Shown here: positions 12,201-21,389 of the stretch, in pieces
How the letters are laid out: each line of letters starts with the position of its first letter
How positions within the stretch are numbered: the stretch's first letter is position 1
Made by a program: the position numbers and the translations under genes
The notes under the pieces: model-generated
What the model was told of the DNA's origin: nothing
Databases searched by the model: none
What the model saw: the letters and a program-made list of their open reading frames with translations, nothing else
NCBI RefSeq assembly: GCF_027244095.1
Contig: NC_069657.1
Coordinates: 144,828,857-144,892,856, forward strand
Source of the DNA: Hemicordylus capensis
Taxonomy: Eukaryota > Chordata > Lepidosauria > Squamata > Cordylidae
Length of the DNA: 64,000 nt
Direction of reading: 5' to 3'

Positions 12201-12384
12201 TAATAATCACAACAAATACAAATTTTGATTTATTCCCTCTAAAGATAAAATAGGATAACTGATTAAAAATCAGGTTCTGGGCTTTAGATAGATAGTTCAT
12301 ATGCTGCAGACATAGGAGAATATTGCATGGGTGAAATGTCAGTTGCTAATAGTCAAATGAACATTGTTATAGAAATAATAATAT
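9234..12384. other. Intergenic DNA between repeats and OR1
   Basis: About 3 kb with no recognised gene. It is AT-rich with short CA, CT and A-rich tracts (for example 10816-10880 and 12050-12170). The longest open frames (11399-11848 and 9839-10231, both +) have no known domain and run through low-complexity sequence. I treat them as chance. Confidence 0.5.
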
Positions 12385-13320
12385 CTACCATGTTAATACC
12401 ATTCTTTTTACCACCCTTCTCAAATCATCCTTTACATCCTTGTTCCTAAGGCTATAGATTAATGGGTTGAGCATAGGAATCACAAGAGTGTAAAACACTG
12501 AGACAACTTTGTCTTGATCCATTGAGAAACTGGAGCTTGGCCTTAAATACATGAAGATGATGGTTCCATAAAAGATTACGACTACTGTCAGGTGTGAGGC
12601 ACAGGTGGAGAAGGCTTTGCGTCTACCATGGATGGAGTGGATCCTCAAGATGGTCGAGAGGATGTGCATATAGGAAACCAAGATAATCAGAAAAGTAGTC
12701 AAGGCAATTATGGTTGGCAGGATGAAGTGCACAATATCAGTGATATGAGTGTCTGAACAGGACGGCTTCAGAATGGGTGGGGTGTCACAGAAAAAATGAT
12801 TGATGACATTTGAATTGCAGAAGGACAGACCAAATATTAAAACTATATGAACAGCTGAATTTACAGTGCCACAGATATATGCACCTGTCACGAATGCTAC
12901 ACAGAGTTTGGTGGGCATCGGAGTCAAAAACAGCAATGGGTTGCAGATAGCAGTGAAGTGATCACAGGCCATCACAGCCAGAAGGCTACCTTCAGTGGTT
13001 ACAAAGCCACAGAACACAAAGAATTGCATAGCACATCCTGTGAAGGAAATAGTTCTGTTCTTTGCTATAAAGGTCAGCAGCAACTTGGGAGCTATGGCAG
13101 TGGAATAACCAACATCTACAGCTGACAGGTTTCTTAGGAAAAAGTACATGGGTGTATGAAGCTGGGCATCAATCTTGGTTAGTATGAGTATTCCAAGATT
13201 CCCCATCAGTGTGACAATGTAGATCACCAGGAACACAGTGAAAAGTGGAATTTGGAGTTCTGGATGGTCCATGAATCCCACGAGGAAGAATTCTGTCACT
13301 ACAGTGTGATTATATTTCAT
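12385..13320 (-). CDS. Olfactory receptor, class II, OR5/8/9-like, with altered DRY motif
   Basis: A single-exon 311-residue seven-transmembrane odorant receptor, expected in the cilia membrane of olfactory neurons and coupled to Golf. Visible marks are an N-glycosylation site N4-H-T, the GN pair at 40-41 in helix 1, LHTPMYFFL at 54-62, cysteines 96 and 178 for the extracellular disulfide, SY at 216-217, [10 protein letters not shown] at 235-244, and the helix-7 motif [12 protein letters not shown] at 282-293. Length and start fit the family. On the reverse strand a pyrimidine-rich acceptor-like CCCCCCACAACAG ends near 13344, about 23 bases before the ATG, suggesting a 5' untranslated exon. 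Oddity: the usual [10 protein letters not shown] reads [10 protein letters not shown] (117-126), so the arginine that couples to the G protein is histidine. The gene is open but may signal poorly. The subfamily call is by eye. Confidence 0.93.
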   Translation of the reverse strand: MKYNHTVVTEFFLVGFMDHPELQIPLFTVFLVIYIVTLMGNLGILILTKIDAQLHTPMYFFLRNLSAVDVGYSTAIAPKLLLTFIAKNRTISFTGCAMQFFVFCGFVTTEGSLLAVMACDHFTAICNPLLFLTPMPTKLCVAFVTGAYICGTVNSAVHIVLIFGLSFCNSNVINHFFCDTPPILKPSCSDTHITDIVHFILPTIIALTTFLIILVSYMHILSTILRIHSIHGRRKAFSTCASHLTVVVIFYGTIIFMYLRPSSSFSMDQDKVVSVFYTLVIPMLNPLIYSLRNKDVKDDLRRVVKRMVLTW

Positions 13321-13572
13321 TATTTTTTTTCCAGAATAAAGTTCTGTTGTGGGGGGAAAGTCGCAATTTTGTGAGGAAAGAGCACATTATTCACAAAGTC
13401 TGACTGCTATTTCACCACATAATACATTAATTAATTCATTGATTCAGATATGTGAATAATATTTTAGAATATGTATCACTGAAAAATTGTGTCAAACTCA
13501 TTAATTAATAAAATATATTACTCTGAATCATAGATCTGTTTCACACTGGCAGTAGCAATCATGTGGGTGCAA

Positions 13573-13765
13573 ATTTATTCATTCATTCATTCATTCTATT
13601 TTTATACCACTCTTCTGAAATGGCTCAGGGTGGTTTACAATTAAAAACAGAAACCATTAAAACCAATAACAATTAAAACAGAAACATAAATATGAACACC
13701 AGATAAAAAACATCTTAAAAAACAATTAAACTATCAGAACAATTAAAACCCTGCAGCATCTTTAG
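13573..13765 (-). mobile_element. L2-type LINE/SINE 3' end, reverse strand
   Basis: An (ATTC)n tail, then TTTTTATACCACTCTTCTGAAATGGCTCAGGGTGGTTTACAATT-like sequence and a run of AATTAAAAC units. This is the usual 3' end of vertebrate L2-group repeats read on the minus strand. Only the tail remains. Confidence 0.7.
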
Positions 13766-13810
13766 GCTCAAACACACGTGGTGATTGTTGGAAGGCTTTA
13801 TCATGTGTGT

Positions 13811-14572
13811 TTGGGGTGTACAGAACTGGTTCAGATTGAACCTTGTTTGATTTGAACCAGCCCGTTTTGACTGGTTCAAATTTGAGCCAGACAAGCCTCC
13901 CAAAAGAGAGGGCCAGTCTGAGTTTGGACCAGACCAGACCTGGTTAGGATCAAACCAGTTTGGCCCAGTTTGGCCAGTTCAATTGCCTTGAATTCAGTAG
14001 AGATTCCCCTTTACAAGCAAAGGGGGATTGCCTATCTTAAAAAAAGGTTTGGGGTGGGCAAGAGGACACCTTCCCCACTGCCACAGTGGTGGCTATGGCG
14101 ATTGCTTTCTGGCAAGGGTGACTCTATGGTGGTGGTGGCCCCTCTTGGCCCTGCTGGTTCTCCCACACACACAAACTGTGGGCTGTCCTCCAGCCTGTGG
14201 TGCAGGGAGGAAGTGCCTGTGGAGCCGAGAGGGGTTGCTGCCAAAGAGCCACTGACACCGCTGGGGAGCTACCACCACAGCCGCCACCATGTCAGTGGGT
14301 AAGGTGCCCTCAGACGGCCACCCCCTGAGCCGCTTTTAAAATAGGAAATAACCCTTTGCTTGTAAAGGGAAAAACTTACCAGATTCCCCTTTACAAGCAA
14401 AGTACTCAAACATGGTTGAACCAGGTCGAACCAGTTCAACAGCATGAACTGAACCACAGCTGGTTCTAATGAACTGGTTCACAAACCAGGCTGTTCCATG
14501 CACACCACTGTGTGTAGTTGGGTGGTTCAAATTCGAACTGAACTGCCTGTGCCAGTTCCGTGCACACTCCTA
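13811..14572. mobile_element. Nonautonomous hAT-like element, TAGGGRTGTGCA family (762 bp)
   Basis: The ends TTGGGGTGTACAGAAC and GTTCCGTGCACACTCCTA are imperfect inverted repeats. An 8-base target duplication flanks them: ATGTGTGT (13803-13810) and ATGTGTGC (14573-14580), one mismatch. The interior carries repeated AACTGGTTC/GAACCAG motifs and an inverted pair: CCCTTTACAAGCAAAG-type blocks near 14007 and 14388 face a CTTTGCTTGTAAAGGG block near 14353. No transposase is encoded. An 8-base duplication points to hAT machinery. The family is unnamed here. Confidence 0.78.
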
Positions 14573-14734
14573 ATGTGTGCAGTCACTACACATTCACTGT
14601 AAATGCCAAACCTCAGCCTTCTAACAAAAGTATCCCTTTTGTTGTCTACTCACCCTTCCAGATTAATACACAAGCCTCAGATCAAGGTTGTAGGATGTTG
14701 CTGTCTGGACAACAGTCAACGCCAGCTTTTTTGC

Positions 14735-15168
14735 TAAGCTAACAGAGGATCGGGTCTCACAATCCGTGAGACCCGGTTTGGGGCGGTGAGCGGGAAGAGC
14801 GGGCTAAGTCCGCTCTCCCCACTCACGAGCGGGGAGGGCTCCCTCCTGGATCGGCTGCCCACACAATTGCCGGCTCCGAGATGAAGCCGGCGGGGGCTGC
14901 GGAGCTTGGGAGCCATGCGGCCCCCGGAAGCCCCAGTCTGCCCTGTGTGAGCCTACAGGGCATATTGGGGAGACCCCCGGAGCTGGGAAGCGGCTTTTTG
15001 CTCGCGCTCGCTCCGCAAACCTGGTTTTGGGGCAGGAGTTCTTGAGTGTGTTACCTGCTCCAGAACCACCGGGCTTGCAGCCGAGCCCAGTGGTTCTGTC
15101 GATTGGCAAAAATCGGGCTAACGGAGGCTAGCCCGGTTTTTGCTGATCGTCAGAATAGCCCCAGAGTA
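14735..15168. repeat. GC-rich repeat with several hairpins
   Basis: A 430-base CG-rich island in AT-rich surroundings. It contains three hairpins: GGGTCTCAC/GTGAGACCC (14752-14774), a CAGAACCACCGGGCT arm facing an AGCCCAGTGGTTCTG-like arm (15061-15098), and CGGGCTA/TAGCCCG (about 15113-15139). Hairpins at both ends suggest a nonautonomous DNA element rather than a promoter island. No clear target duplication was found. Confidence 0.5.
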
Positions 15169-16391
15169 TGATTTTATGATATTCCAAATTGTGCAGCCCC
15201 AAAAATACTTGTTTTCTCATAAATAAGCCACAGTGGGACTTACTCCAAGGTAAGTGTGCTTAGAACAGCAAACTGTATTTTTTTTCTCCTATGAAAGAAA
15301 TGCTATGAAAACTCACAAGGTTTATAAACTTGGACTGGATAAAAGGCAAATCAGTAAAATAGGTTGTGTCACCTCCCACTCAAAGTTTAATGAGGCCACC
15401 TCGCACCCTCTGCTCCTCTAACTGAATCCTAAAAGGGAAGGCTATCCTACTGCTGCCTTTGCTCCTGCTACCTCCATACCATGAAGTTAATTTACTACAT
15501 GTTTAAAAGTAACTGTGTGATTAGGTGACATTTGGATTTTCCACCCCCATATGTTCATGCAAGGACATCTGGGGACAGGGACGATGTGCTAGGTGAGCAG
15601 GGAGGGATGGTTGTTCCTTTCCATGTGACGGGCCAGTCTGGGGGAAATATATTGTTCAATTCAGCCTAGTCTATCCTGCTGAGAATATTTTTGGTCTAAT
15701 TTAATAGGTGGAAGATATAAGTAGTTATATTGCAGAATGTACAGGCAGAAGGATATAATATTCATATATAGCATATATAGATTGCACAGGACTGTATTCC
15801 ATTTTTAGTAACTTGAATTTATGAATTTTTAAAAAAAATTCATGTCACACTTACTGAATCTTCCTTGCTGTTATCTGGTAGCTGTGCTGCACACAGCTTG
15901 GCTTGTTGACGTATATGCATCAGGCAGATTCAACATTACATGGGTCTAGGGTTCTGTGCAGGGCTGTCCCTAGGGTACAGCAAATCTGGTGAGCAAAAGG
16001 TTCCATTGCCCCTTTTAGAAGGGCAGTTAAAACATTTATGGCCTTTGCAGGTCACAAGAGCAAAGGTTCTTACCCTGATGCAGGTGTAAGTCAGAGGGGT
16101 GTGCCTAGGGAAACATTGGCCCAAGACTCATCCCCTATGTATCCAGTTAAAAAGCTTTCAGACTTCCTTCTGGCACCTTGGAGAGCCACTGCCAATCAAA
16201 GTAGACAGCATTGGAGTAGACAGACCAGTGGTCTGAATCAGACCATTATTCCCAATGGCAGAAGCAGTGCAGCAGTGATGACATAACAGCTTGTTAAGAC
16301 ATGGAGCAGCCCCCACCTTGAGAAGCTTCATGGATGGGCTCTTGGCTGGTGTGGAAGCAGCAAGCCCTCTTAGTTTGCTGAGGAATGTGTC
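15169..16391. other. Intergenic DNA with SINE-like scraps
   Basis: No gene is supported. Around 16175-16250 a short piece (CACCTTGGAGAGCCACTGCC.. and GACCAGTGGTCTGAATCAGACC) resembles the body of a tRNA-type SINE. It is too short and diverged to classify. A CAGGGCTGTCCCTAGGG stretch at about 15959 resembles a hAT terminus without a visible partner. Confidence 0.4.
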
Positions 16392-16392
16392 A

Positions 16393-16450
16393 GATAGATA
16401 TAGATATAGATATAGATATAGATATAGATATAGATATAGATATAGATATA
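16393..16450 (+). repeat. (GATATA)n microsatellite
   Basis: About nine tandem GATATA units. An (ATCTAT)n tract of the complementary type occurs at 19695-19745. Confidence 0.9.
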
Positions 16451-16944
16451 TTAAACAACTTTAGATCAGATTCTTTAAGTATGTCAAAACCTAAACATAT
16501 TTTTGCTCTAGATTGTAATCTGTTGCTTCCCCACTCCCCCCCCAAAAAAAATATCAGTCTCAGATATCACCAGAATAGATTGCCAGTGATCAGTCTTCCA
16601 GGAATCTTTAGACAGAACATGGATTCCATCTCAGATAGAGCTAGGTTGAAGAAACTTACCTGTGAAGAGGAAAGGATCTTATTCATTCCAGATATCTGAA
16701 AATAAAAGGCATTATATGTAGCTGTCACGTTAGTAGTTGGTTCAGTGTCTGCAGAGAATTGAACTCCAGAGGCTGAAGTCCTGATGGCTTCATTAAAATG
16801 TTCATGTCCTCTGGGCCCAATCACCTGCAGACTTGCTGCGTACAAAATATTTGTGGTTGCTTTGTATTTGTCTGCCCATTGTCTCAACTAGTTTGCATTG
16901 AGATGTATCATACAAATAACAAAGGTTCTATACAAATATGATGA

Positions 16945-17200
16945 ATACAATAAATATTTGTATACTGCTTTTCAACAAAAGTTCCCAAACCAGTTTAAAT
17001 AAATATAAATATAAATAAATAAAATAAAATGGCTCCCTGTCCCCAAAGGGCTCACAATCTAAAAAGAAACATAAGGTAAACAGCAGCAACAGCCACTAGA
17101 GGGATGATGTTCTGGGGATGGATAGGGCCAGTTGCTCTCTCCCTGAAAATAAAGCCATTTTAAAAGGTGCCTCTTTGCTCAGTCAGCAGGGGTCTATAGA
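16945..17200 (-). mobile_element. SINE/LINE-tail repeat, reverse strand
   Basis: Read on the minus strand it carries the same segments as 25540-25830: AGCAAAGAGGCACCTTTT, then GGGCCAGTTAC-like sequence, TTGTGAGCCCTTTGGGGACAGGGAGCC-like sequence, and a tail close to that of 61264-61556 (the GCTTTTCAACAAAAGTTCCCAA block). It encodes no protein. Confidence 0.7.
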
Positions 17201-17267
17201 TCTATTAAAACATCTGGTGCTTACCATACCTTTTGTTCTTTTCCTAATCTCTCAGAGGAGAGCAGGT

Positions 17268-17560
17268 CTTGTGGTAGCAAGCATGATTTGTCCCCTTAGC
17301 TAAGCAGGGTCTGCCTTGGTTGCATATGAATGGGAAACTAGAAGTGTGAGCACTGTAAGATATCCCCCTCAGGGGATGGAGCCGCTCTGGGAAGAGCAGA
17401 AGGTTCCAAGTTCCCTCCCTGGCTTCTCCAAGATAGGGCTGAGACAGATTCCTGCCTGCAACCTTGGAGAAGCCGTTGCCAGTCTGTGAAGAAAATACTG
17501 AGCTAGATGAACCAATGGTCTGACTCAGTATATGGCAGCTTCCTATGTTCCTATGTTCCT
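17268..17560 (+). mobile_element. 5S-rRNA-headed SINE, nearly full length
   Basis: The head reads AGCTAAGCAGGGTCTGCCTTGG..ATGAATGGGAAAC. This closely follows the internal promoter of vertebrate 5S rRNA (AGCTAAGCAGGGTCGGGCCTGG..TTGGATGGGAGAC). The body contains the GAGCCGCTCTGGGAAGAGC and CTTGGAGAAGCC blocks, and the 3' end is a TCCTATGTTCCTATGTTCCT repeat like CR1-group LINE ends. That implies RNA polymerase III transcription from the 5S-like head and mobilisation by a CR1/L3-type reverse transcriptase. Confidence 0.8.
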
Positions 17561-17845
17561 AAAAGAAATAAAAGATAAAGCGGATGATTAATCCTGGGGA
17601 AGGGCAAAGACAAGCACAAAGGCAAGGGAAGGATGTCAACAAAGCTTTCAACAGGGGCGTGGTGGGGGGGGGAATCTTCTTCTCAAGCCTTCCCAGATAA
17701 TCAACTCTCACTCAGCGCCTAGCTTTTATTCTTCTTATACTAGCAGAGCCTTATTCAGTGTAGTGGTGCAATACCGCATCATCACTGAGGGATAGCTGTG
17801 CTGTAAGAGAAATAACTGTACAACAGGAGTGATGAACTTTTTACT

Positions 17846-18095
17846 GGGTCTATAGTTCAGTGGAACAGCACATGTTTTACATATAGAAGGTCCGAGGTTC
17901 AATGCCATCTGTCTCTGAGTAGGGCAGGAAAGACTCCTGCCCGAAATCCTGGTGAGCTGCCAGCAGTTAGTGTAGAAAATATTGAGATAGGTGCATCAAG
18001 GGTCTAACCTTGATGTACCTAACAGCCCTCAGCCATTTTGGAAGGGCGGTATACAAATCAAATAAATAAATAAAATAATAAAAATAAATAAATAA
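17846..18095 (+). mobile_element. tRNA-headed SINE with L2-like tail
   Basis: A polymerase III A box (TAGTTCAGTGG, 17853-17863) and B box (GGTTCAATGCC, 17896-17906) stand 32 bases apart, as in a tRNA head. A body with GGCAGGAAAGACTCCTGCCC follows. The end is TTTTGGAAGGGCGGTATACAAAT plus an AATAAATAAA tail, the L2-group 3' end. This suggests mobilisation by L2. It is not a functional tRNA gene: no cloverleaf is kept beyond the promoter boxes. Confidence 0.78.
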
Positions 18096-18186
18096 CCTGG
18101 TGTATGGTAGCCCCACATGTGTTCCTGTTCTGGGGGTGGGCACAGTCACTAATAACTTGATCTGACTAAAGTTAAGCACTCTCATA

Positions 18187-18842
18187 AGCCGCATTCAGAC
18201 ATCGCAGGAACTGGCTTAGAACTGCAGTTTGCAGTTAACATTCTAAACTGGGAATTCCGTCACAGATAATCCTCCACCCCCAGTTTGGGAAACTCCAGAG
18301 GCAGGTTAGAATTTCCCCTCCCACTTTCTGGTCCTCCGAGCTTGGTTCTGCCCACTTGTACAGGCATGCTGGTGCCAGGCTGTGGGCATGACTTCACAGC
18401 TCCAGGAAATCGCTTGGGGGGGGGGTGGCGAGGTGGTTCTACAGCTCCAGCACAGCCTTACCACTGCCGTTGCTGCAAGGATTAGACTTCAAGAAGTGCT
18501 CCCTGTAGTGCTGCTTGCGCTTTAATTAGAAGAGTAGCAGGGCCTGGTGTGCCTGTTGGTAGGCAGAGGAAGTAGGGAGTGTGCAGGGAGGGGAGGGGTA
18601 TTCCATCAGGGAACACACCATGGAGTGCTGGGTAAGGCCTAGAGCATAACTGCTGTTGACGCTGCTCCAAGCTGGCCTCTCACTGGTCGCATAACCTGTA
18701 ACCACAGTTATAGCAGCGGATGCATGCAGGCAACACAACAGCCCCTTCTAACAGAAGTTTAGAGCAGTGAAAATGAGGAGTAATCTCAGCTCCAAATTCC
18801 AGTTTGGTAAGTAAAATGAACCCTGTGGTTTGGTTGTGAGGC
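18187..18842. repeat. Nonautonomous DNA-element-like sequence sharing the palindrome arm
   Basis: It begins GCCGCATTCAGACATCGCAGGAACTGG, nearly the same as the left arm of the palindrome at 18843. The piece to the palindrome may therefore be one nonautonomous element whose terminal repeats are these arms. The interior is GC-rich with G-runs and has no recognised coding sequence. Confidence 0.45.
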
Positions 18843-18938
18843 CATGGTTGCATGCATTCAGACATCGCACGAAACTGGAGTTACAGGTTTGCCAGTAACC
18901 TGTAACTCCAGTTTTGTGCAATGTCTGAATGCAGCCAT
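18843..18938. repeat. Near-perfect 95-bp palindrome
   Basis: The left arm CCATGGTTGCATGCATTCAG..AACTGGAGTTACAGG and the right arm CCTGTAACTCCAGTT..CTGAATGCAGCCATGG are about 45 bases each. They are reverse complements with few mismatches around a loop of about five bases. It looks like two terminal inverted repeats abutting after a deletion, or a fold-back element. Confidence 0.85.
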
Positions 18939-19316
18939 GGTGATGCTGGCTGACATTCTCCACAGCACTCCAGCAGTAGAAGGGTGCACAAGGAGCCTTC
19001 AGCATCCCTATGCTGAAGGCTTCTTGTGAAGTATAGCAGGTGCACAAAGAAATGGAGAAGTGATTTCCCCATCTCTCCCCTCCCTTGAAAAGGCTTTTCC
19101 ACTTGTATAAATCTGATCCTGTGGGTTGCTCAGACCTTGGAAACATATTTATACAAGTGTAAAGAGTTTTTGAAGGGAGAGGAGAGAGGCAAAAATTGCA
19201 CCCCCCCGGCTCGCTAAACAGGAAGCCTTCAGCACAGTGATAACAAAGTCTCCTTGCAACCCTTATCCCTCCATCTGTTGCTGGAGTGCCACCGAGAGTG
19301 TCAGCCATTAATTTCA
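18939..19316. repeat. Fold-back element, about 380 bp
   Basis: The outer arms match in reverse complement: GGCTGACATTCTCC..GCACTCCAGCAG at 18948-18978 faces CTGGAGTGCC..GAGAGTGTCAGCC at 19279-19307. Inside, ATGCTGAAGGCTTC faces GAAGCCTTCAGCAC, CTCCCCTCCCTTGAAAAGGC faces GTTTTTGAAGGGAGAGGAGAG, and CACTTGTATAAAT faces ATTTATACAAGTG. Almost the whole stretch is one hairpin, and it directly abuts the palindrome at 18843-18938. No protein is encoded. Confidence 0.8.
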
Positions 19317-19340
19317 ATTACACACTTAAGCACTTTGTGA

Positions 19341-19680
19341 TAGGGGTGTGCACAACCGGTTCATCCCAAACTGGTTCTCCTTGAACAAGGATCAGGAGAA
19401 CCAGTTTGGAACAAACAGGGACAGTGGGCAGGGGTGGTAAGAGGGGAAAGAAGGCGGCTTACCCTGCTCAGCTGGCGCAGTTGGCACCACTCACCACTGC
19501 TCACTCTCCCAGTGTGGCAAGCGCACTCCCCGCTCCTTTGCCAAGCTGCTCAGTTCATGAAAATGGCCGCCATGTATGTGCCGAGGCCAGAACCAAACCA
19601 CCACCGAGCTGGTGGCTCAGTAAAGGCGTGGGGAGCATTCTTGGCATGCCAGGAGGGTGAGTGGCAGCAAGAAATCACTA
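19341..19680. repeat. TAGGGRTGTGCA-family element, 5' end only
   Basis: It begins TAGGGGTGTGCACAACCGG, with a local inverted pair: CCAAACTGGTTCTCCTTG faces AGGAGAACCAGTTTGG at about 19366-19409. GC-rich sequence follows. No matching right terminus was seen before the microsatellite at 19695. Confidence 0.6.
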
Positions 19681-19694
19681 TCTAAAGAAGATTT

Positions 19695-19745
19695 ATATAT
19701 CTATATCTATATCTATATCTATATCTATATCTATATCTATATCTA
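19695..19745 (+). repeat. (ATCTAT)n microsatellite
   Basis: Tandem ATCTAT units ending near 19745. Confidence 0.88.
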
Positions 19746-20236
19746 CTGTATATATTGGAAAGTTCACAAAAAGACTCAGGCATGCAGGAGGACAGTTGCT
19801 GCTTATCAACCGTGATGCCAAGGGTATTATGTAATATATTCTAGCACCTGGTTTCAACCAGGGCAACTATGGGCTCTGCCTCACATTACTTTCACAGTAT
19901 GGGAAGTGTTGAAACACAACTTTTTCTGCAAAGGTAATATCAGAAGACCTGGGTCACATCTGAGGGGCATGTTCTGCAAAAATTTCCCTACACAACTGTC
20001 CCATCCAGAAACTGAGGTAAGGATGGTATGGGGAATAGCTGAAGCGTGGGTTATACCTTTCCTGCCCAGCATTTCTGTTCTTATTATACTGTGAACAAAA
20101 CTAAAGAACAGGCCCAGGATGAGTCCTTGCTGCTAGATCACATTCTACAATCAAAAGTCATGATTTAATCTTTCTTCTAACACATGGAGAGAATACTATT
20201 TTGAAGATACATTAATAATCTGACAAACAGTTGGAA

Positions 20237-20534
20237 ACATGCTCTGAAAAGTGTAGCAGGGTGCTTTCCAGATTGCACACTATCACAGTGTCGCAACTGG
20301 TCCCTTGAGTGTGCTTCCAGATTCCCTGTATTTTGACATTGCAGCCCCTGTGTTGTAAGGAAGATGCCTTTCATATTTCTGACGCCTTCTTTCAGATCTT
20401 ATTGCTGTGTCACAGCCCTATAACATTGCATCTGCATTGAGGAGGAGGAGGAGGAGGAGGAGGAGGAGGAGGAGGAGAAGAAGAAGAAGAAGAAGAAGAA
20501 GAAGAAGAAGAAGAAGAAGAAGAAGAAGAAGAAG

Positions 20535-20565
<31 letters not shown>

Positions 20566-21010
20566 TGTATTTGCCCCTTGTAGGAGGCTTACCCCCTTAC
20601 AATGGATCTATAATGTGGTTTGAATTCGGCACCACAAAACGTTGCAGTTTACACCACTTTTTGTGGTGTAAGGCTCACAATCTGGAAAGCCCCCAGGATT
20701 TTTTTCACTGCCATATATCTATGGAGTAGCTCACATGAGCAGCAGAGAAAGCATTGAAAAAAAGCTGAATCAAAGTAGAACTTCCTCCCTTTTGCAGAAA
20801 ATGCTTTCCAGATTAGGGTGAATGGACCTCTACAGGGCGTTTTCCAAGTTACACGCTGCAACGTCATCGTAACATATCCACTAAGTGCCCCTCCATATTG
20901 CCTGTGTTTCCACTTTGGTATCGCTGCATTGTCAGCAGGGTGCATTCACATTTCCCATGCCTTGATTCAAATTTTAATGATGCATTTTTGCCCTATGATG
21001 TTGTAAATGT
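20237..21010. repeat. Unclassified repeat with two related segments around a microsatellite
   Basis: Segment A (20257-20430) and segment B (20835-21010) share motifs in the same order: GCTTTCCAGATT.CACACT-like, then CCTGTATTTTGACATTGCAG/CCTGTGTTTCCACTTTGGTATCGCTGCATTG-like, then a CATATTTC/CACATTTCC..CCTT block and CCTATAACATTG/CCTATGATGTTG. This is an old duplication or two copies of one nonautonomous repeat. No coding sequence. Confidence 0.5.
20438..20566 (+). repeat. (GAG)n(GAA)n microsatellite
   Basis: About 36 bases of GAG repeats run into about 90 bases of GAA/AAG repeats, a long polypurine tract able to form triplex DNA. Confidence 0.95.
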
Positions 21011-21389
21011 GCTGCAGGAAAGTAACTATGTTTTCTGTTGTAGGGAGCCTTTCCCTGTATTTTATGCATTGTAGTGTTTTGCAGTTGTGGCAAACACAGA
21101 CCTCCCATCATCTTGAAGCAAGAGTTCACCAATTTCCTAATCTTATCTGGCACAGGAGATAGGGCCACTTTGCATCACACCTCCCAGTGGGGAGGAAATT
21201 AGCATACTTGTTGAACAACGGACAGGTGTGAGACCCACAGTCACCGGAACCAGATCACCCCCTCCATTATGGCTTTAAAGTCACTTACTTAAAAGGAAGC
21301 CCAGTAAACTGAAACATGATTCATTTACTTCTGTGCAATCCCACAGCCCTCATTGGTGGAGTGCTCACCTCCACCTCCTCCCTCCTATG

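Noticed and set aside
14735-15168. CpG island / promoter
   Set aside because: The CG richness comes with hairpins at both ends and no adjacent gene, so a nonautonomous repeat is more likely.
17275-17345. 5S rRNA gene
   Set aside because: Only the internal promoter part resembles 5S. It is the head of a SINE with other copies in the window.
17846-17920. Functional tRNA gene
   Set aside because: A and B boxes are present, but the sequence continues into a SINE body with an L2-like tail and cannot form a tRNA cloverleaf.
20438-20566. Coding repeat (Glu/Lys-rich protein)
   Set aside because: Pure GAG/GAA microsatellite without surrounding coding sequence.
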